A stretch of DNA of 64,000 bases from an uncultured Caldilineaceae bacterium (GTDB lineage: Bacteria; Chloroflexota; Anaerolineae; Caldilineales; Caldilineaceae): assembly GCA_951813625.1 (NCBI GenBank), contig CATOTS010000004.1, forward strand, positions 124,001-188,000. The letters are read 5' to 3'. The notes under the pieces were generated by a model. The model worked only from the letters and a program-made list of their open reading frames with translations, had not been told where the DNA came from and did no database searches. The translations under genes and the position numbers were made by a program. The first letter of the stretch is position 1; each line of letters starts with the position of its first letter. Below are positions 17,219 to 25,494 of the stretch, piece after piece.

Positions 17219-17997
17219 TGACCTTGCTGGCGGTTGAGGCGCTTTCGAAGAGTTTTGGCGGCCGGGGGTCGGGTCGGGGCGATGGTGCGGTCGTCGAGGC
17301 GGTGGCGGACGTGACGTTCGGCGCGGCGGCGGGTGAGTTTGTGACGATCATCGGCCCGAGCGGCTGCGGAAAGTCGACGCTGCTGCGCCTGCTGGCGGGG
17401 CTGGAACAGCCTGACAGCGGGCGGATCGTTCTGGAGGGGCGGCCGCTGGCCCAGGCGCGGGAGCGGCAGGGGCGGTTCGGGTATATGCCGCAGCGGGATA
17501 CGCTGCTGCCGTGGCGGACTGTGTTGGAGAATGTGATATTGGGGTTGGAGCTGGCGGGCGGCAGCCGCGAGGAGGCGCGCGAGGAGGCGCGGCAGCTCTT
17601 GCCCCTGTTTGGCTTGGAGGGGTTCGAAGAGGCATGGCCGAGCGCGCTGTCGGGGGGGATGCGGCAGCGGGCGGCGCTGCTGCGAACGTTTCTGGCTGCG
17701 GATGACATATTGCTGCTGGACGAGCCGTTCGGGGCGCTGGATGCGCTGACGCGGCGGGTGTTGCAACAGTGGCTGCTGGGTGTGCGGACGCGTTTTCAGA
17801 AGACGATTGTGTTCATTACGCACGACATCGACGAGGCGCTGCTGCTGGGGGACCGGGTGCTGGTGTTCAGCCCGCGGCCGGGGCGGATTGCGGCCGACTT
17901 GGCGATCGATCTGCCGCATCCGCGAGGGGAGGAGACGGTGCTGGAGGCCGGTTTCACGGCGTTGAAGCGGAGCGCGCTGGCGCATTTGAAGCTGTGA
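17218..17997 (+). CDS. thiZ: ABC importer ATPase for thiamine precursor (ThiZ-like)
   Basis: A 259-residue ATPase energising the ThiX/ThiY importer. Walker A GPSGCGKST is at 46-54, the Q-loop in MPQRDTLLPW, the signature LSGGMRQR at about 143-150, Walker B ILLLDEP at about 163-169, and the switch His in ITHDIDEALLLGDRV. The C-terminal tail VFSPRPGRIAADL is typical of the nitrate/taurine subgroup. Last gene of the riboswitch operon; a GC-rich palindromic stretch separates it from the convergent Ldh gene. Confidence 0.92.
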   Translation: MTLLAVEALSKSFGGRGSGRGDGAVVEAVADVTFGAAAGEFVTIIGPSGCGKSTLLRLLAGLEQPDSGRIVLEGRPLAQARERQGRFGYMPQRDTLLPWRTVLENVILGLELAGGSREEAREEARQLLPLFGLEGFEEAWPSALSGGMRQRAALLRTFLAADDILLLDEPFGALDALTRRVLQQWLLGVRTRFQKTIVFITHDIDEALLLGDRVLVFSPRPGRIAADLAIDLPHPRGEETVLEAGFTALKRSALAHLKL

Positions 17998-18025
17998 GGC
18001 GGCGCGCCGGCGCGCGCGAGAGACG

Positions 18026-19072
18026 CTATTGGGGCGCTGCCAGATTGAGGCCGCAGCGTTGCGCTGTGGCGCAGATTTTGCCCCAGGCGCCGTCGTCGAC
18101 GTGGATGCCGTCGCGGGTACGCTGTTGGCGGGCGCGGATTTCGGGCTCACCGGGGGCGAGGATTTCGTCGAAGCCGGCGGCGAGCTCGGAGTTCTTGACG
18201 TGTTGCACGAGCGCGTCGACGTCGGCGTAAAAGTCGGCGGCGTCCCTGAGGTGATCGGGCCGGATGAGGAAGGCGAGGAAGCCGTTGCCGATGCGGGTGG
18301 CGCTGTCTCGGCTGCAACCGGCGCCGGAGAGTGCGCCGGCGAGGATATCGATGACGAAGGCGAGGCCGAAGCCTTTGTGCTGGCCGAAGGGGAGGATGGC
18401 GCCCTGGGGCGGCCCGTAGAAGGCGACGGGATCGGTGGTGGGGTTGCCGTCGGCGTCGACGATGCAGCCGGGTGGGGCAGAGACGCCGCGATTGAGAGCG
18501 TGCTTCAGTTTGCCTTCGGCGATGGCCGAGGTGGACATGTCGAGCACGAGCGGCTCGGCATTTTTCCTTGGGACGCCCACAGAGAATGGGTTGGCGGAAA
18601 GGCGGCGGCCGCGTCCGCCCCAGGGTGCGGTGAGTTTGCCGGCGCCGTGGGTGTTGACGAAAAGGACGGTGACAAGGCCGTGTTGGGCTGCGAGCTCAGG
18701 GTAGTGGCCGACGCGGCCGATGTGGCCGCACTGGCTGACGGCGACGATGCAGACGCCGGCGCCCTGGGCCTTGCGGATGGCGACTTCGAAGGCTTCGAGG
18801 CCGATGACCTGGCCGAAGCCCCAGCCGCCCTCGATAATGGCGAGGGTGTCGGTCTCGTGCATGATGGTGATGTGCTGGCCGAGGGCGACGTCGCCGGCCT
18901 CCATCCACTCGACGTATTCGGGGATGCGGAGGACGCCGTGCGAGTCGTGGCCGGCGAGGTTGGAGTCGACGAGGTGTTCGGCGACGATGCTGGCTTCTTC
19001 GGGTTCGACGCCGGCGGCGACGAAGACGTCCTGGGCTATTGTGGTCAGTTGGTGCGCTGGGAATACGGGCAT
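18026..19072 (-). CDS. Ldh-family (malate/L-lactate/ureidoglycolate type) dehydrogenase
   Basis: A 348-residue NAD(P)-dependent oxidoreductase of the Ldh_2 superfamily, a fold distinct from classical malate dehydrogenase. Markers are VDSNLAGHDSHGVLRIPEY (catalytic His45), VAVSQCGHIGRVGHYPELAA, NTHGAGKLTAPWGG, and QHKGFGLAFVIDILAGALSGAG for cofactor binding. Family members reduce or oxidise 2-oxo or 2-hydroxy acids such as malate, lactate, sulfolactate or ureidoglycolate. It is a single gene convergent with the thiamine operon, so context does not narrow the substrate. Confidence 0.9.
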   Translation of the reverse strand: MPVFPAHQLTTIAQDVFVAAGVEPEEASIVAEHLVDSNLAGHDSHGVLRIPEYVEWMEAGDVALGQHITIMHETDTLAIIEGGWGFGQVIGLEAFEVAIRKAQGAGVCIVAVSQCGHIGRVGHYPELAAQHGLVTVLFVNTHGAGKLTAPWGGRGRRLSANPFSVGVPRKNAEPLVLDMSTSAIAEGKLKHALNRGVSAPPGCIVDADGNPTTDPVAFYGPPQGAILPFGQHKGFGLAFVIDILAGALSGAGCSRDSATRIGNGFLAFLIRPDHLRDAADFYADVDALVQHVKNSELAAGFDEILAPGEPEIRARQQRTRDGIHVDDGAWGKICATAQRCGLNLAAPQ

Positions 19073-19125
19073 GGTTGCGGCTCCTTGGGAAGACGGGCGC
19101 TTCGAATCATTTGACCTTTTGGGAT

Positions 19126-19333
19126 CTATCCACGAATTAACGCGAATTTACACGAAGAAACCCTTTGTTGTAGCTTGTTGTCACTTGGCGCTCCTGGTGG
19201 ATTTTCCTTCCGTGAGCGGGCGGGTAGTTGGGAAAGGGACTCAAGACTGCCTGATTCCTTGTGAAGGCGGGGGTTTCGATTCTTTTCACTTCTCAGATCT
19301 ATCCACGAATTAGCACGAATTTCCACGAAGAAA
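19126..19333. repeat. direct repeats of an ACGAATT-type dispersed motif
   Basis: Two copies of CTATCCACGAATTA followed by CGAATTT and CACGAAGAAACC, at about 19126-19160 and 19299-19334, flank about 140 unique bases. Related single copies occur near 14634 and 59763. This accounts for the 292-base gap between the Ldh gene and the GNAT gene. Function unknown. Confidence 0.6.
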
Positions 19334-19364
19334 CCCCGCGGTGAATATCCCCAACTTAAAAGGG

Positions 19365-20420
19365 CTAACCTTGCGACAGTCGCTTTTCAAACAGGGCATA
19401 ATTGTGCTGCCACAAGGCGTCGCCTTTTTTGGCGTATGACTCGCTTTGCAGGCCGGCGCGGACCAGGGCGGCGATGCCGTACTGCGCGCCCATGGCGAGG
19501 GCGGACTTTACGGCCAAGTGGGCGAGGGCATTGGATAGTCCCCGGCCGCGGGCCTCTTTCGTAACACCCGTGGTTTTCAGCACGACATAGGTTTCAGGTG
19601 AAGCGCCGGTTGAAGGCGAATGCAGGTCGGTGAACGCAAAGAAGAAGCCGACGTCGTCGCCTTTAGGTGAGGCGGCAAAGTGAGTGCAGTCGTTCTTGGG
19701 CTTGCCCTGTGTGCCGAGGAACAGGTCGAAGAGGGGCTGGGGGGCGGTCTCGAAGAGGAAGCTGCCCTCAAAGGCTGCGTTGGTAAGGTTGTAGAGGGCT
19801 GTGCCGTCTCCCTGGTGCAGCCGCGACCAGTCCAGTCTGCGGAATCGGAACCCTTTGGCGAGCGCGGCTTGGTACTCGGGCTCGGTCTGTTCGAGGAAGC
19901 GTTCGAGGTTGGCGAAGGCGGTTGAGTGGTAGTCGGCGCTGCGCTTGAAGCCGGCGGCGAGAAAGTGTTCGACGTATTCGGGCGGGTCGACGGGTTCCCA
20001 GGCGAAGCAGCGTTCGTCGCGGGCGTCGATGCGAAAGCGGTAGGGCAGCCAGGTGTTGAGATTGACGGGGCCGAATACGCGGACGGCTCTGTCTTGCAGA
20101 AAGTTGCAGGCAGCGTCTATGAGCAGGCGGGCGGCAGCGGCGGCGCGGGCCTGCCGGGTGTCGACTTCAAAGAAGCCGACGTAACCGGTCTGCGGGTGGC
20201 TGGAGATGTTGGCGGCGATACGGCCAATGGGTCGACCGCCGTGTTCGACGAGCCAGGAGTTGCGGGGGGCGGGCGATGGCAGGTCGACGAGGATGCGCTC
20301 CAACTGGATGGGGAGCAGGGCGTTGCGGTAGGCGCCGCGGCGGATGCGGGCGGGGAGCTGCGAGAAGGCTTCGACGAAGGCGGGCTTGTCGGCGGTGTGC
20401 TGGAAGCTGGTCAGTTTCAT
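19365..20420 (-). CDS. GNAT-like acyltransferase, last gene of the BtaA-like operon
   Basis: A 351-residue protein with a GNAT-type fold; ATG 20420 overlaps the preceding stop by four bases (ATGA). The N-terminal half has LVEHGGRPIGRIAANIS and GYVGFFEVD, then AAAARLLIDAACNFL, matching the acetyl-CoA-binding strand and helix region. The second half shows TGVTKEARGRGLSNALAHLAVKSALAMG, a second, better-conserved CoA-loop motif (RGRGLSNAL), and GLQSESYAKKGD. A tandem GNAT is therefore likely. It may acylate the product of the operon; the donor and acceptor are not known. Confidence 0.75.
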   Translation of the reverse strand: MKLTSFQHTADKPAFVEAFSQLPARIRRGAYRNALLPIQLERILVDLPSPAPRNSWLVEHGGRPIGRIAANISSHPQTGYVGFFEVDTRQARAAAAARLLIDAACNFLQDRAVRVFGPVNLNTWLPYRFRIDARDERCFAWEPVDPPEYVEHFLAAGFKRSADYHSTAFANLERFLEQTEPEYQAALAKGFRFRRLDWSRLHQGDGTALYNLTNAAFEGSFLFETAPQPLFDLFLGTQGKPKNDCTHFAASPKGDDVGFFFAFTDLHSPSTGASPETYVVLKTTGVTKEARGRGLSNALAHLAVKSALAMGAQYGIAALVRAGLQSESYAKKGDALWQHNYALFEKRLSQG

Positions 20421-23182
20421 GGCAGGATTCGCACCTCTCCTTTGGCGGCGTCCATGCGCACACGTTGTCCGGTCTGCAGTTTTTGCATGAGCCCGCCTGA
20501 AATTCCGACGATCGTGGGCAGTCCGAGTTCGCGGGCGACGACGGCCGAGTGTGAAAGAAGGCTGCCGCGTTCGATGAGGAGGCCGGCGCAGGAAGGGTAG
20601 AGGGGGACCCAGCCGGGATCGGTGCGGGCGGTGACGAGAATCTGCTGATCGAGTTTTGCGGCTTCGGCGGGCGTGCGGGCGACGAGCACTGGGGCCTCGA
20701 CGACCCCGGGGCAGCAGGGCGTGCCGGTGAGGAGGTTGGGATCGGCGGCGGCGTGCGGGTCGATCCGGGGGCGGAGGAGGTCGGCGGCGGCGAGGAGCTG
20801 GGGCCGCTGCGCCCATACGCCGGCGGCGCCCTGGGTGAGGAAGCGGTCGGGCGGCGGGGGGGCCTGGCGGAAGTTGCGGTACTCGGCGCGCCTGAAATCG
20901 GCGAGACCGCCGAGGTCGGTTACCGCCAGGCGGCCTTCGACGAAGGCGTAGATTTCGTCCACGGTGAGGTAGAAGACGTCGTCTACGGAGGCGAGGACTT
21001 GGAGACGGACGAGCTGGAGGCCGACGCCGCGGAAGAGGTGGCGGGCGAGGCCGAAGATCCGGGTGCGGTCGAAGCGCAGGTTTTCGCGCAGTCTGACGGT
21101 GCGCCGGGCCTGCCTGAGCACCCAGCGGTAGGCGGGCCGTTTCCAGCCGGAGAGGGCGCTGTCGATGCGTTGCTCGGCGGCAGCGCGGATTGCCTTTTCG
21201 CGTTGGACCATGGCGTCGATGTCGTAGGAGCGGTCGCGCACGTAGCGGGCGATGGCGCTGATGACGAAAGAGGGATCGTCGTGCAGGTCGGGTTCCTCGA
21301 GTTTGAGCTCGTTGACGGAGCGGAAACCGTAGAGGTCGAGGAATTCGTCGATCATGGCGGCAACGGCTGGGGCGCGGTCGCGTTCCTGCCGGACCTGATC
21401 GGGGGTTGAGTCAGTGAACCAGGCGCGCGTTTGCGGATCGCCGTTGTCGATGCTGGCGGCGATCTTCATCAACATGCGGGTAGGTTCGGTGCTGACGAGG
21501 CCGCCTTCACCGCAGAGGAGGTCGTTCTGGAGGGAGGCGGCCGGGGCTGTCGGTTGCGGCGGGTCATTTGCGGCGTCTGCTTCGGACGCGGCGCGGTAGA
21601 CCCAGTTTTCGGTGAGTCTCTTGAGCAGGCCGAAGAAGATCATACAGAGGTAGTCGTTGATAATCGGGGCGTGCCACTTTTTGAGGAGATCGTCCTCGAT
21701 GGCGCTGTAGTGATCGAGCAGGGCGTTGAGCGACATTGCGTTGAAGTCAAGACTGCGGGAGGTGTTGTAGACGGCGGCGAACCTTGACTGAAAGTCGTCG
21801 ACGGTGCGGTCGAGGCGGGCAAAATGGCGGATGGTTGTTGCGGTCACGGCGAGCTGGCGGAAGCGGGAGCGGGCGGGCGGCTGCCGGAGCTCGTCGAAGA
21901 GAGAAGAGAGCTCCGGCCCGAGGCTCTGCTGGAGGCCCATCATCGTTTCCATAAAGTCGTCGCTCGTGCCGCCGACGGGCAACATTCGGATGAGGCGGTA
22001 CCAGTTGATCAGGTTGTAGTAGATGCGTCCCTGGATGAGGCCGAGCATGTTGCGGAACATGGGTTCCTGTTCCTCGATCACATGCCCGGGGATGCCCAGG
22101 ATCTGACAGAACTGGATGTAGACCTGACGGTAGGCGCGGCTGGCGAAGCTGAAGGTCAACGGGGCGGTGATCCCTTCGTAGCTCTCGATGATATTGGCGT
22201 TGTCCCAGAGGGCGTAATGGTGACCGATAATATCGCTGTCGTAGAAGGTCTCGGGGGGGAGGGTTGTGATGGGGCGCGTCTGCAGAAGGAGGAGCCGGTC
22301 TTCGGGGTCGAAGGCCCATTCGCAGTCCTGGGGCGATCCGATTTGCTTCTCCAGGCGTTCGGCGAGACCGGCGACGGCCGCGACCTGTTGATCGGAGAGG
22401 CAAGGGCGTTCGCGGTCTTCGGCAGGAACGGGGACGGGATGGATGCCGCCCTGTTGGCGCCGGCGGTAGGCTTCGGGCTTGCAGGCGATGGTGGCATCGA
22501 CGGCGCGGCTGTTGCGGTCGACGGTGAAGTGGTCGGCTTCGAGCGCGCCGCCGACCAGGCCTTCGCCCAGTCCGTAGACGGCGTCGACGACGATAGTATC
22601 GCGTTGCAAGGGCGCGGTGGGATCGCGCGAAAAGGCGACACCGGAGACGCGGGCGTCGACCATTTGCTGGATGACGACGGCGACGCGGATGTTGTCGATG
22701 GGCAGGCCCTGCTGGCGGCGGTAGGCGAGCGCCCTTGCGGAGAAGCCGGAGGCCCAGCAGCGCCTGACGGATGCGGTTACCGCTTCTCTGCCGCGCTGGT
22801 AGAGGTAGGATGAGAACTGACCGGCAAAGGAGGCGGTGGGGCTGTCTTCGTCGATGCCGCTGGAGCGAACGGCGAGAAAGGCGTCCTGCAGATTCAGCGC
22901 CTCGATGGCGGCGAAGAGCTCGTCTTCGACCTGATTGGGCAAGGCATTGGAGAGAAAGAGCTCTTCGACCCGGCGGGCAAAGTCGTCGAGATCTGCGGAT
23001 GGCGCCAGGCGGTCGTGCAGGCGATGCTGGCTGATAAAGGCGTCGAAAGCGCGGGCGGAGAGGCAGAACCAGGCGGGGACGGGGAAGTTCTGCTGTGTCA
23101 CGCGGGCGAGGTTGGCGGCCTTGCCGCCGCCGTCGGAGTGAAAGAGGGCGAGATCGTCGCGGTCGGCGAGAAGAGTCAACAT
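20417..23182 (-). CDS. PEP-synthase-like ATP-dependent phosphotransferase lacking the PEP barrel
   Basis: A protein of about 921 residues. The N-terminal ATP-grasp domain (1-315) has GGGKAANLA, AVRSSGIDEDSPTASFAGQF, VVIQQMVDARVSGVAFSRDP and DCEWAFDPEDRLLLLQTRP. The C-terminal mobile phosphohistidine domain has LLIERGSLLSHSAVVARELGLPTIVG with the catalytic His. The roughly 450 residues between them are specific to this protein, and the usual C-terminal PEP/pyruvate barrel is missing. This order, ATP domain, acceptor domain, His domain, resembles rifampin phosphotransferase. It suggests phosphorylation of a small molecule. The start ATG 23182 lies 4 bases after the UbiA stop; an alternative at 23200 would overlap it. 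Confidence 0.82.
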   Translation of the reverse strand: MLTLLADRDDLALFHSDGGGKAANLARVTQQNFPVPAWFCLSARAFDAFISQHRLHDRLAPSADLDDFARRVEELFLSNALPNQVEDELFAAIEALNLQDAFLAVRSSGIDEDSPTASFAGQFSSYLYQRGREAVTASVRRCWASGFSARALAYRRQQGLPIDNIRVAVVIQQMVDARVSGVAFSRDPTAPLQRDTIVVDAVYGLGEGLVGGALEADHFTVDRNSRAVDATIACKPEAYRRRQQGGIHPVPVPAEDRERPCLSDQQVAAVAGLAERLEKQIGSPQDCEWAFDPEDRLLLLQTRPITTLPPETFYDSDIIGHHYALWDNANIIESYEGITAPLTFSFASRAYRQVYIQFCQILGIPGHVIEEQEPMFRNMLGLIQGRIYYNLINWYRLIRMLPVGGTSDDFMETMMGLQQSLGPELSSLFDELRQPPARSRFRQLAVTATTIRHFARLDRTVDDFQSRFAAVYNTSRSLDFNAMSLNALLDHYSAIEDDLLKKWHAPIINDYLCMIFFGLLKRLTENWVYRAASEADAANDPPQPTAPAASLQNDLLCGEGGLVSTEPTRMLMKIAASIDNGDPQTRAWFTDSTPDQVRQERDRAPAVAAMIDEFLDLYGFRSVNELKLEEPDLHDDPSFVISAIARYVRDRSYDIDAMVQREKAIRAAAEQRIDSALSGWKRPAYRWVLRQARRTVRLRENLRFDRTRIFGLARHLFRGVGLQLVRLQVLASVDDVFYLTVDEIYAFVEGRLAVTDLGGLADFRRAEYRNFRQAPPPPDRFLTQGAAGVWAQRPQLLAAADLLRPRIDPHAAADPNLLTGTPCCPGVVEAPVLVARTPAEAAKLDQQILVTARTDPGWVPLYPSCAGLLIERGSLLSHSAVVARELGLPTIVGISGGLMQKLQTGQRVRMDAAKGEVRILP

Positions 23183-23186
23183 GGCG

Positions 23187-24053
23187 CTATGGTGCCACAT
23201 TCAGCCATAGGCTCAAAGGGACGGCCCAGACGTGCAGGGCAAGTGAAACAGAGGCCACACTCTCGACAGTTTTGAATCGATCGGGGGCGATGAAGACGAG
23301 CGCGAGCAGCGCGATCATGATCGCCTCAAGCGGCCAGAGCAGCGGTCCTAATCCAAGGCCGAGGGCGCCGACGGCGGAGAGGGCGACGGTGCAAACGGCA
23401 AAGGCGAGGGTCCTGGCCGGGCCGTAGTGGGAGAGGTAGGTCTGCACGAGCGGGTGTGCGTTCGGGTCGAGTTTGCGGCAGATTTCGTAGGTGAAGAAGG
23501 CGCCCAGCACGGTGATTGCGAAAGAGAAGGTCTGGGCGTGGCGCCAAGCATTCGCGTCGAAGACCAGGGCGCTGAAGTAGCAGAGAGGAAGGAGAATGAC
23601 CTGGTGGGATGCGGCGTAGAGGATGGGTCGGTCGGACAGCCAGGCTGAGACATAGAACTCGCGATACATGAGCCACAGGTAGCCGGTGACCAGGAGGTAA
23701 CCGAGGCCGGCGGGGCGGTTGGCGAGACCGACGGCGAAGGCGTAGACGAGCATGGCGATGGCGAGTAAGTTGACAGCGTGCGCGACCTGGGCCGGCGCGA
23801 GGACTGCGCGGGGCAAGGGGCGTTGGGGATGGGCGATGCGGTCCTTATCGTAGTCCTTGTATTCATCCATGATGCGGAGCACGGCGAAGAAAAAAAATGC
23901 GCCGACGGCAGGGATGGCGATGACTATCCAGGGGACCTGCCATTCGAGTACGGCACTCGTCGACAGTCTGTTGATGGCGACGCCGGAAGCGGCGAGCCCG
24001 GTTGCGAGGAGGAGGTAGGAGAACGCGGGTATGCGCTCCTTGAGGAAGGTCAT
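23187..24053 (-). CDS. UbiA-family prenyltransferase
   Basis: A 288-residue integral membrane protein with about eight or nine hydrophobic helices. The Asp-rich, Mg-diphosphate-binding segment is RIMDEYKDYDKDRIAHPQRP, as in UbiA enzymes that move a prenyl chain onto an aromatic or polar acceptor. The second Asp motif is weaker (EICRKLDPNAHPLVQTYLSH). ATG 24053 overlaps the ligase stop as ATGA; ATG 24065 is also in frame. It sits in the middle of the five-gene operon, so its acceptor may be made by the neighbouring ligase or DUF3419 enzyme. Confidence 0.87.
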   Translation of the reverse strand: MTFLKERIPAFSYLLLATGLAASGVAINRLSTSAVLEWQVPWIVIAIPAVGAFFFFAVLRIMDEYKDYDKDRIAHPQRPLPRAVLAPAQVAHAVNLLAIAMLVYAFAVGLANRPAGLGYLLVTGYLWLMYREFYVSAWLSDRPILYAASHQVILLPLCYFSALVFDANAWRHAQTFSFAITVLGAFFTYEICRKLDPNAHPLVQTYLSHYGPARTLAFAVCTVALSAVGALGLGLGPLLWPLEAIMIALLALVFIAPDRFKTVESVASVSLALHVWAVPLSLWLNVAP

Positions 24054-25465
24054 CCAGGCGCCCATTTTGTGCCTTCCTTGAGGGTACGGGGGCGGTCGAT
24101 GCGGGCCCTGTGTCGGCGGTCGCGGATGATGCGGGCGGTGACGACGCGGTCGACGCCGGGCAGTTTGGCGGCGGCGTCGACTTCGCCGACGAGGAGGATT
24201 TCGCCGGTGTGCATGCGGTGGATGAAGCAGTTGCTGGATTGGAGGGCGGAATAGGCGCGTTGTTCGAGCGCGAAGTCGGATTCGGGCTGATTGGCGCGGC
24301 CGCGATACCACCAGTCGCGGCCGTCGTCGCAGGGGCTGATGCGGTCGCCCATGAAGTGCCAGGCGCGTCCCTGTTCGTCGGTCCGCTTGTCGGTGCGATT
24401 GGCGGCGTGGTTGCCGAGGTAGGGGCCGCAGACGTGAGGTCCGCTGACCCAGAGCCCGCGTGCGTCGCTGTGGTGGGCGATTTCGGCGACAGGCGAACCG
24501 AGGAGGAGGGTCTGGAAGTAGCCTTTTTCCCTGCTTTGGAGGACGGCGATCTGTGCATCGGCGACGGCGACGGGCTCGGCTTCGGTGCTGCCGTAGAGGT
24601 GGCGGAAGTGGGCTTGCGGCCAGCGTTGGAAGGCGCGTTCGAAGGTACGGCAGTCGGTGAGGGCGCCGCCGACGTGAAGGCTCTTGAGGCGGGGGAGGTT
24701 TGCGTGCTGCATCAGTGTCGACAGGAAGGCGGGGCCGCAGGTGAGGGAGTGCGGCTGGAGCGCGGGGGGCAGGTTGTCGAGCTGGCGCAAGAGCCGGGGC
24801 TTCCAGGGATCGGGCAGAATGATTGACGGCCGGCCGGAGGCAAGGTTGGCCAGCACGAAATTGGCGAAGATGCAGAGGTCTGGTCGTGCCTGCTGGGCGG
24901 CGTCGAGGGCGCGGGCCAGGACCTGGCGCTGTCTGAGGAGACCGCCCTGTGTCCTGACGACACCTTTGGGTTCGCCGGTTGTGCCGGAGGTAAAGGAGAC
25001 GGTGCCCGGCTGGTCGGGCTCGACGTCCTCGACGACGAATTTCCAGCCGTTGGGCTGCTGGAGCAAGCGGCGGACGTTCAATTTGTGGGGGATGGCGCGG
25101 ATGGCAGGATGCCGAATCCCCCAGAGCCGTCCCAGCCAGCCGCTGACGAAGAATTTGGGCGCGGCGGTGCGGGCTGCCCGTTCGATGTGGGCGGCGGGCA
25201 TCCAGGGTTCGATCAGGACCACGGTTGCGCCGAGACCGAGAATGGCGAAGACGGCGGCGTAGAGGCGAAGGCTCAGGCGATCCTGAAGCAGGACGAGGTC
25301 GCCGGACTGGACGCCGCTGGCGACGAGCGAGCGTTGCAGCGCGCAGGCGAGGGCGAAGAGCTCGGCGAAAGAAGCGGTCTTACCTTTGGCGGGACCGGGC
25401 AGCCAGATGGCGGGGCGGTCGGGGCTTTGTTCGACATGGTCAAGGGCGAGCTGGACGCAGTTCAA
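24050..25465 (-). CDS. AMP-forming acyl ligase/adenylate-forming enzyme
   Basis: A 471-residue adenylate-forming enzyme that activates a carboxylic acid with ATP. The P-loop-like motif TSGTTGEPKG is at 159-168 and YGSTEAEP at 291-298, with WHFMGDRISPCDDGRDWWYRGR as the hinge region. The C-terminal domain is short and ends IDRPRTLKEGTKW, where the catalytic Lys would be. The size and motif spacing resemble ligases that work with lipid-like acids, including OleC-type enzymes. It begins 29 bases after the DUF3419 gene and overlaps the UbiA gene by four bases. The acid is not identified. Confidence 0.85.
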   Translation of the reverse strand: MNCVQLALDHVEQSPDRPAIWLPGPAKGKTASFAELFALACALQRSLVASGVQSGDLVLLQDRLSLRLYAAVFAILGLGATVVLIEPWMPAAHIERAARTAAPKFFVSGWLGRLWGIRHPAIRAIPHKLNVRRLLQQPNGWKFVVEDVEPDQPGTVSFTSGTTGEPKGVVRTQGGLLRQRQVLARALDAAQQARPDLCIFANFVLANLASGRPSIILPDPWKPRLLRQLDNLPPALQPHSLTCGPAFLSTLMQHANLPRLKSLHVGGALTDCRTFERAFQRWPQAHFRHLYGSTEAEPVAVADAQIAVLQSREKGYFQTLLLGSPVAEIAHHSDARGLWVSGPHVCGPYLGNHAANRTDKRTDEQGRAWHFMGDRISPCDDGRDWWYRGRANQPESDFALEQRAYSALQSSNCFIHRMHTGEILLVGEVDAAAKLPGVDRVVTARIIRDRRHRARIDRPRTLKEGTKWAPG

Positions 25466-25494
25466 AGCGGGCCTCTTCGCATAGAAGGCGGTAG

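Noticed and set aside
16966..18150. 394-codon minus-strand open frame
   Set aside because: It is antisense to the ThiY/ThiZ genes and shows no domain.
18029..19114. 361-codon plus-strand open frame
   Set aside because: Antisense of the Ldh-family gene, which has all family motifs.
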